Below, one piece after another: positions 59,579 to 64,000 of a DNA stretch of 64,000 nt. The DNA is taken from assembly GCF_900115135.1 (NCBI RefSeq), contig NZ_FOVK01000002.1, positions 132,512-196,511 of the forward strand, given 5' to 3'. The position numbers and the translations under genes are program-made. The notes below the pieces were generated by a model. It had not been told where the DNA came from. It made no database searches and saw only the letters and a list, made by a program, of their open reading frames with translations. Numbering within the stretch: the first letter of the stretch is position 1; the number at the start of each line of letters is the position of its first letter. Source of the DNA: Proteiniclasticum ruminis (GTDB lineage: Bacteria > Bacillota > Clostridia > Clostridiales > Clostridiaceae).

Positions 59579-61483
59579 ATGGACGGTGTGGTAACGGAAA
59601 ATAAAGATTTTATGAGTAAAATAAGACCTCATCTGGAACTGATCAATGCAGCAGTCAGTGGTGTGCTGATTCTTCTGGGGTGGTATCTTTTAACTGCCAA
59701 AGAAGAATCACGAGCCATTCCTGTGATCTTCATCCTGGCCTATGCCATTGGAGGATATTATAAAGCAAAAGAGGGGTTCTTTGAGACCTTTAAGCAAAGA
59801 AGGCTTAATGTGGAGCTTTTGATGATTTTGGCTGCCATAGGCTCAGCCGTCATTGGCTACTGGATGGAAGGGGCGATCCTCATCTTCATCTTTGGCCTCA
59901 GTGGTGCCTTAGAAACCTATACCATGAACAAAAGCCATAAGGAGATTTCAGCTCTGATGAACCTTCAGCCAGAAGAAGCTGTGAGGATTTTAGATGATAT
60001 GGAGGAGACGGTTTCTGTGAAGATGCTCCGTGTAGGAGATCTGCTTCTTGTGAAACCCGGCGAAAGGATTCCAACCGATGGAAAAATCATAGAAGGTGTC
60101 AGTGCCATCGATGAAGCTGCCATCACAGGAGAGTCTATTCCAGTGACGAGAGGACCTGGGGATGAGGTTTATGCAAGTACTGTCAATCTGCGGGGAAGTC
60201 TTAAGATTGAGATGACCAAAGCCAGTGATGAAACTCTGTTCAGTAAGATCATTGCCTTGGTGCAAAATGCCCAGAGTGAGAAGTCTCCTTCCCAGCAGAC
60301 CATTGAAAAGTATGAAGGGCCTTATGTGTCTGTGGTGCTGATTTCGGTGGTTCTCATGATGTTTCTGCCAAGAGTTCTCTTACAGTGGACCTTTGAGGAG
60401 TCTTTCTATAGAGCCATGGTGCTGCTTGTTGTAGCCTCTCCTTGCGCTCTGGTGGCCTCTGTGACGCCAGCGACCCTTGCAGCCATAGCCAATGGGGCCA
60501 AAAATGGTATCCTCTTCAAAGGAGGCGTCCATCTGGAGAATCTATCAAAAATCAAGGCTGTGGCCTTTGACAAAACAGGAACCCTCACCAAAGGAAAGCC
60601 GGAAGTGACGGATGTGGTTCTTTGCAGCCATGTGGACCGGGAAGACTTTCTTGTGAAGATTGGAGATATCGAAAGATATTCCACCCATCCTCTTGCAGGT
60701 GCGGTGGTAAGTTATGTGAAGAAAGAGACGGAGAAAACCTTTGAAGGGGTCATCTCGGAAATGGAAGACATTGCAGGATTTGGTGTCAAAGCCAGAATGG
60801 ATGGAATGCTCTATAAAATGGGAAATAGAGCCTTTGTGGATGGAGAACAGGGAAAACCCTTTATGCTGGACACCGTGGATAAACTGGCTCATGAGGGAAA
60901 GACCGTCATCTATGTGAGAGATGAGAAGGAGTTTTTAGGGATCATTGCACTGAAAGACGTGGTGCGGGAAGATGCAATCCTTGCCGTGGAAGCGCTTCAT
61001 AAACTTGGCATCAAGAGCGTCATGCTTACAGGGGACCATGAGAAGACAGCAGAAGCCATTGCCAGAGAAACGGGTATTGATGTCTATGTGGCAGGATGCC
61101 TGCCAGAGAAGAAAGCCGATGAAATCAAAAGATTGGAAGAGACTTTGGGGAAAGTGGCCATGGTGGGAGACGGCATCAATGATGCACCAGCTCTAGCCAC
61201 CGCCACGGTAGGCATCTCCATGGGGGAAGGCAGTGATGTAGCCATGGAAACGGCGGATGTGGTGCTGATGAAAAATTATCTTCCTAGAATTGCGGATACT
61301 GTAAGACTTTCCAAGAGGATGAACCGCATTGTGAAGCAGAATATGCTTTTTTCCGTACTGGTGATCCTGACGCTCATCGCGTCCAATTTTCTGCAGCAGG
61401 TGAATCTCCCCATCGGGGTGGTGTTCCATGAAGGAAGCACCCTCCTTGTGATCCTTAACGGACTGAGGCTTTTGAAAAACTGA
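59579..61483 (+). CDS. P1B-type heavy-metal ATPase with SPC motif
   Basis: 634 residues. The actuator is TGES (AAITGESIPV), the phosphorylation site DKTGTLTKG, the nucleotide-binding Ser-His-Pro-type motif THPLAGA and the hinge MVGDGINDAPALA. The membrane metal site reads SPCAL rather than CPC, and no N-terminal metal-binding domain is present. This is the P1B-4 pattern (CzcP, PfeT/ZosA), tied to Fe(II), Co(II) or Zn(II) efflux. About seven to eight TM helices are visible. The Fur/PerR-like upstream sequences favour iron or peroxide control, as for PfeT in Bacillus. Metal specificity is inferred. Confidence 0.92.
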   Translation: MDGVVTENKDFMSKIRPHLELINAAVSGVLILLGWYLLTAKEESRAIPVIFILAYAIGGYYKAKEGFFETFKQRRLNVELLMILAAIGSAVIGYWMEGAILIFIFGLSGALETYTMNKSHKEISALMNLQPEEAVRILDDMEETVSVKMLRVGDLLLVKPGERIPTDGKIIEGVSAIDEAAITGESIPVTRGPGDEVYASTVNLRGSLKIEMTKASDETLFSKIIALVQNAQSEKSPSQQTIEKYEGPYVSVVLISVVLMMFLPRVLLQWTFEESFYRAMVLLVVASPCALVASVTPATLAAIANGAKNGILFKGGVHLENLSKIKAVAFDKTGTLTKGKPEVTDVVLCSHVDREDFLVKIGDIERYSTHPLAGAVVSYVKKETEKTFEGVISEMEDIAGFGVKARMDGMLYKMGNRAFVDGEQGKPFMLDTVDKLAHEGKTVIYVRDEKEFLGIIALKDVVREDAILAVEALHKLGIKSVMLTGDHEKTAEAIARETGIDVYVAGCLPEKKADEIKRLEETLGKVAMVGDGINDAPALATATVGISMGEGSDVAMETADVVLMKNYLPRIADTVRLSKRMNRIVKQNMLFSVLVILTLIASNFLQQVNLPIGVVFHEGSTLLVILNGLRLLKN

Positions 61484-61503
61484 TGTTGTAGAAGGAGACT
61501 ACT

Positions 61504-61887
61504 ATGAAGATTGAACATGCAGCTCTTTATACAGAAGATCTGGAGAGGATGAGAAGCTTCTTTATGAAGTATTTTGAAGCCTCTTCCAATGAACTGTACC
61601 ATAATCCCAAAACGGGGTTTACCTCATACTTTCTTTCCTTTCAGGAAGGCGCGAGGCTGGAAATCATGAACAAGCCTCAAATGGAGAAGACTGGGGATGC
61701 TCTTCTAAGAACAGGGTTCATCCATCTTGCCTTCAGTGTGGGGTCAAAAGAAAAGGTGGATGTATTGACAGAAACCTTGAGAAAAGGGGGCTATGAAGTC
61801 CTAAGTGGTCCCAGGATTACGGGGGATGGATATTATGAGAGTCTCATTCTAGGGCCTGAAAGAATTCAGATTGAAATCACCGAGTAA
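61504..61887 (+). CDS. VOC-family (glyoxalase I-like) protein
   Basis: 127 residues with two beta-alpha-beta-beta-beta modules. Candidate metal ligands are H5 (KIEHAALY), E53 (ARLEIM), H73 (GFIHLAFSVG) and the Glu of IQIEITE, the full glyoxalase/VOC set. It resembles lactoylglutathione-lyase-like or fosfomycin-thiol-transferase-like proteins; the substrate is unknown. AAGGAG precedes the ATG. It follows the metal ATPase by 20 bases and is probably co-transcribed. Confidence 0.85.
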   Translation: MKIEHAALYTEDLERMRSFFMKYFEASSNELYHNPKTGFTSYFLSFQEGARLEIMNKPQMEKTGDALLRTGFIHLAFSVGSKEKVDVLTETLRKGGYEVLSGPRITGDGYYESLILGPERIQIEITE

Positions 61888-61938
61888 GAAAGATGAAATA
61901 AGGAAGTTCGTGATTGGCTTAAAGAAATAGCACAAAGA

Positions 61939-61971
61939 AAAAACTCCAAAGCATACAGCTCTGGAGTTTTT
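61939..61971. terminator. Bidirectional terminator
   Basis: AAAAACTCCAAAGC pairs with GCTCTGGAGTTTTT (one wobble). T-runs lie on both strands, ending the VOC gene and the tRNA transcript. Confidence 0.85.
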
Positions 61972-61979
61972 CTCGTTGA

Positions 61980-62066
61980 TGGTGCCGGTGGCCGGGGTCG
62001 AACCGGCACGGTATCACTACCACGGGATTTTGAGTCCCGCACGTCTGCCAATTCCATCACACCGGC
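61980..62066 (-). tRNA. tRNA-Leu (anticodon CAA)
   Basis: An 87-base class II tRNA on the minus strand. The acceptor GCCGGTG pairs with CACCGGC followed by A and an encoded CCA. The anticodon arm CGGGA-CTCAAAA-TCCCG gives anticodon CAA, reading UUG. A long variable arm (TGGTAGTGATACC) and a GGTTCGA T-loop are present. No other tRNA is adjacent. Confidence 0.96.
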
Positions 62067-62090
62067 ATAGGTAATTTAACTTACTTAAAG

Positions 62091-62120
62091 ATGATACCAC
62101 AGAAGACTTCAGAAAATCAA
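62091..62120 (-). promoter_or_regulatory. Promoter of tRNA-Leu
   Basis: Minus strand TTGATT (62120-62115) and TATCAT (62096-62091) spaced 18 bases, about 25 bases before the tRNA. Confidence 0.6.
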
Positions 62121-62227
62121 GGGGCAGAAAAAAGAAAAACGGCCTGTCAGGTCACTTTCAAGGGATTCAAAAAGAAGGGTTCTCGTGCTACTATAGAGGA
62201 GATAAAGCGCAGGGGGGAAATAGATTT

Positions 62228-63145
62228 ATGGATATATTTTTGGATAAGGCACTTCAAAAGGGAGTAGATGTGGCGCCTCTGGGGCAGGTAGCAACCTATA
62301 TACCGGAACTGGCCAAAGGAAGCGTCTCTGATGTGGGGTTTGCTCTGATGGATCTGGATGGACATATGTATACAAGGGGCCAAGCGGAAAAGAACTTCAC
62401 ACTGCAGAGCATCACCAAGGTGATCACACTGCTTCTTGCGCTGGAGGACCTGGGGAAGGAAAAAGTCTTCACCCATGTGCACATGGAGCCCACAGGAGAT
62501 CCTTTCAACTCCATCATGTCCTTTGAGGTGAAAAACCCGGAGAAGCCCTTTAATCCCATGATCAACGCAGGAGCCATGGTGGTGACCTCTCTTATTAAAG
62601 GAGAAACCAAGGAAGAGAAGATCAGAAGGATCCTGGAATTTTCTGGAAAGCTCATGGGAAAAGAAGAAGTACGATTTGACCAGGAAGTGTACCTGTCCGA
62701 GAAAGAGACAGGGCATCGGAACAGAAGCCTCGCCTACTTCATGAAAAGCACTGGCATCATGAAAGGGGATGTGGAGGATATTCTGGATCTTTATTTCATG
62801 CAGTGCTCCATCCTTGGAAACTGTGTGGACATTGCCTGTATTGGTGCAGTGCTTGCCTCCAATGGCATTCATCCCATCACCAAAGAACGTGTGGTGAAGA
62901 AAGAGCATGCAAGGATCGTCAAAACCATCATGACCACTTGTGGCATGTATGATGCTTCCGGCGAGTTTGCCGTAGCCTGCGGGATTCCTGCAAAGTCCGG
63001 TGTGGGCGGCGGTGTTCTCGGAGCAGTGCCAGGCCGCTATGGCGTGGGTGTTTTTGGACCAGCTTTGGACAAAAAAGGAAACTCCATTGCAGGTATTGAG
63101 ATGCTCATCAGTCTTTCCAAGGATTTAGATTTCACCATATTTTAA
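62228..63145 (+). CDS. glsA: Glutaminase
   Basis: 305 residues of the serine-dependent glutaminase family, converting glutamine to glutamate and ammonia in the cytoplasm. The catalytic SxxK is LQSITKV; further motifs are NPMINAGAMVV, GHRNRSLAYFMKS, CSILGNCVDIA and PAKSGVGGGVLG. Length is that of the usual single-domain bacterial GlsA. The ATG is preceded by AGGGGGGAAA. It is monocistronic and ends at a strong terminator. Confidence 0.95.
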   Translation: MDIFLDKALQKGVDVAPLGQVATYIPELAKGSVSDVGFALMDLDGHMYTRGQAEKNFTLQSITKVITLLLALEDLGKEKVFTHVHMEPTGDPFNSIMSFEVKNPEKPFNPMINAGAMVVTSLIKGETKEEKIRRILEFSGKLMGKEEVRFDQEVYLSEKETGHRNRSLAYFMKSTGIMKGDVEDILDLYFMQCSILGNCVDIACIGAVLASNGIHPITKERVVKKEHARIVKTIMTTCGMYDASGEFAVACGIPAKSGVGGGVLGAVPGRYGVGVFGPALDKKGNSIAGIEMLISLSKDLDFTIF

Positions 63146-63175
63146 AGATATTTTACTCAAAAACTCACAGTTTAT

Positions 63176-63206
63176 TAGGAATCTTTTCGGAAGATTCCTA
63201 TTTTTT
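63176..63206 (+). terminator. Terminator after glutaminase
   Basis: TAGGAATCTT, loop TTCGG, AAGATTCCTA, then TTTTTT. Confidence 0.9.
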
Positions 63207-63262
63207 ATGCCCTTATCTAGGCTATAATGGAAGATAGAAACACTGAAAGAAGAGGTGATCTG

Positions 63263-64000
63263 ATGCTACGATTTCTTGATGCGGGAGAATCCCACGGAAG
63301 AGGACTTTGCGCCGTGCTGGAAGGCCTTCCAGCCAATTTTCCCGTGAATATAGAGAACATCAATAAAGAACTGGAGAGAAGGCAGAAGGGGTATGGCCGC
63401 GGAGGCCGCATGAAGATTGAGAAGGACTCTGTGGAGATCATCTCAGGTCTGTCAGAGGGTAAAACCACAGGTGCACCCATGACCCTTCTCATTCAGAACA
63501 GAGACTATGAGAACTGGCGTCTGAAGTCCCAAGAAGAAACCTTTGTCTCCATACCAAGACCGGGGCATGCGGATCTTACTGGAGAATACAAATATGCCAC
63601 AGGAAACCTGAGAAACAGCATTGAAAGAAGCTCCGCCAGAGAAACCGCCATTAGAACGGCTGTGGGCGCTGTCTGTAAGGAAGTGCTGAAAGAACTTGGC
63701 GTTACAATCCGGTCCAAGGTCCAGACCCTCTATGGGCTCAATGACACCTTCTGCGACCTCTTTGACGATGGCCTTTATGATCTCATAGAGAAGAGTCCCA
63801 TGAGGGTCCTGCGGCATCAGGAGGAGTTCATGGCTTTGGTGGACTCCGCCAAGAAAAACGGCGATTCCTTAGGTGGATGGGTCTACGCTTCCTGTGAGGG
63901 GGTCATGAAAGGCCTCGGGTCCTTCATGCATTATGACAGAAGACTGGATGGGATCCTCTCTGGCGCGCTCATGTCCATACAGGGCGTCAAGCAGGTATCC
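63263..64000 (+). CDS. aroC: Chorismate synthase, 5' part (cut by window end)
   Basis: The first 246 codons are visible and open to the window edge. The protein makes chorismate from EPSP with reduced FMN, the last step of the shikimate pathway. Recognisable segments are DAGESHGRGLCAVLEGLPA near the N-terminus, RRQKGYGRGGRMKIEKD, ISGLSEGKTTGAPMTLLI, RPGHADLTGEYKY and RNSIERSSARETA. ATG at 63263 follows AGAGGTGAT. A TATAAT at 63223-63228 may be its -10 box. Other aro genes could follow beyond the window. Confidence 0.96.
   Translation, partial: MLRFLDAGESHGRGLCAVLEGLPANFPVNIENINKELERRQKGYGRGGRMKIEKDSVEIISGLSEGKTTGAPMTLLIQNRDYENWRLKSQEETFVSIPRPGHADLTGEYKYATGNLRNSIERSSARETAIRTAVGAVCKEVLKELGVTIRSKVQTLYGLNDTFCDLFDDGLYDLIEKSPMRVLRHQEEFMALVDSAKKNGDSLGGWVYASCEGVMKGLGSFMHYDRRLDGILSGALMSIQGVKQVS

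Noticed and set aside
1-64000. Mobile elements, prophage, integrase, toxin-antitoxin or CRISPR loci
   Set aside because: No transposase, recombinase, phage or Cas-like protein and no regularly spaced repeats were seen.

Overview
The window reads as a chromosomal segment of a low-to-mid GC Gram-positive (Firmicutes, probably clostridial) heterotroph. The evidence is a surface protein with an LPxTG sortase signal, several lipobox lipoproteins without outer-membrane genes, strong AGGAGG-type ribosome sites with frequent TTG/GTG starts, PTS and PRD-type regulation, and a tRNA gene with encoded CCA. The genus is not determined. No insertion sequence, prophage, integrase or CRISPR array was seen. 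Base composition looks even throughout.

Layout. 105-5209: a two-component system with a short sensor kinase plus a MacB/FtsX-type ABC exporter, resembling peptide-antibiotic detoxification modules. 5353-8136: a DMT exporter, nagB and a PHP phosphoesterase. 8408-11638: a cell-wall-anchored tandem 5'-nucleotidase. 11698-17791: an unusual two-gene operon of a 1609-residue HD/HEAT-like/nucleotidyltransferase protein and an LDH/MDH-like protein. 17989-22730: small membrane/DUF4097 proteins, a ferredoxin, an O-antigen-ligase-like protein, an orphan PTS IIB, a DsbA-family protein and YbaK. 23093-27417: a polyamine uptake operon (XRE-cupin regulator, potABCD) with a repeated dyad operator. 27587-30963: a DppC-type permease fused to a degenerate M28 peptidase domain, followed by a two-lobed DTG aspartic-protease-like protein. 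31055-31891: an unknown protein with two CxxH...CxxC repeats.

32141-49298 is a maltodextrin regulon: GH31 glucosidase, MalQ, glycogen/maltodextrin phosphorylase, MalE lipoprotein, a small membrane protein, MalF with a long extra N-terminus, MalG, an MsmX/MalK ATPase, a LacI-type repressor, a cytoplasmic GH13 enzyme and a MalS-like GH13 lipoprotein. Three 16-bp GTGCAA-N4-(T/A)(T/G)GCAC operator-like sites link the two halves. Extracellular amylase would feed MalEFG-MsmX uptake; the cytoplasmic enzymes would convert maltodextrins to glucose and glucose-1-phosphate.

50506-56573 is a PRD-regulated PTS operon (IIA, IIB, UlaA-type IIC) with a split transketolase. It shares an exact 12-mer between its two leader regions, and its sugar is unknown. 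56651-58438 is an ABC-F gene behind a strong promoter and a leader with a 12-codon ORF and a hairpin, which looks like antibiotic-inducible attenuation. 58501-64000 holds a PAP2 phosphatase, a P1B metal ATPase with metalloregulator-like repeats, a VOC protein, tRNA-Leu(CAA), glutaminase and the 5' part of aroC, cut by the window end.

Most promising for new biology: the 1609-aa/LDH-like pair, the permease-pseudopeptidase plus aspartic protease pair, the ABC-F leader, and the PTS/split-transketolase operon.
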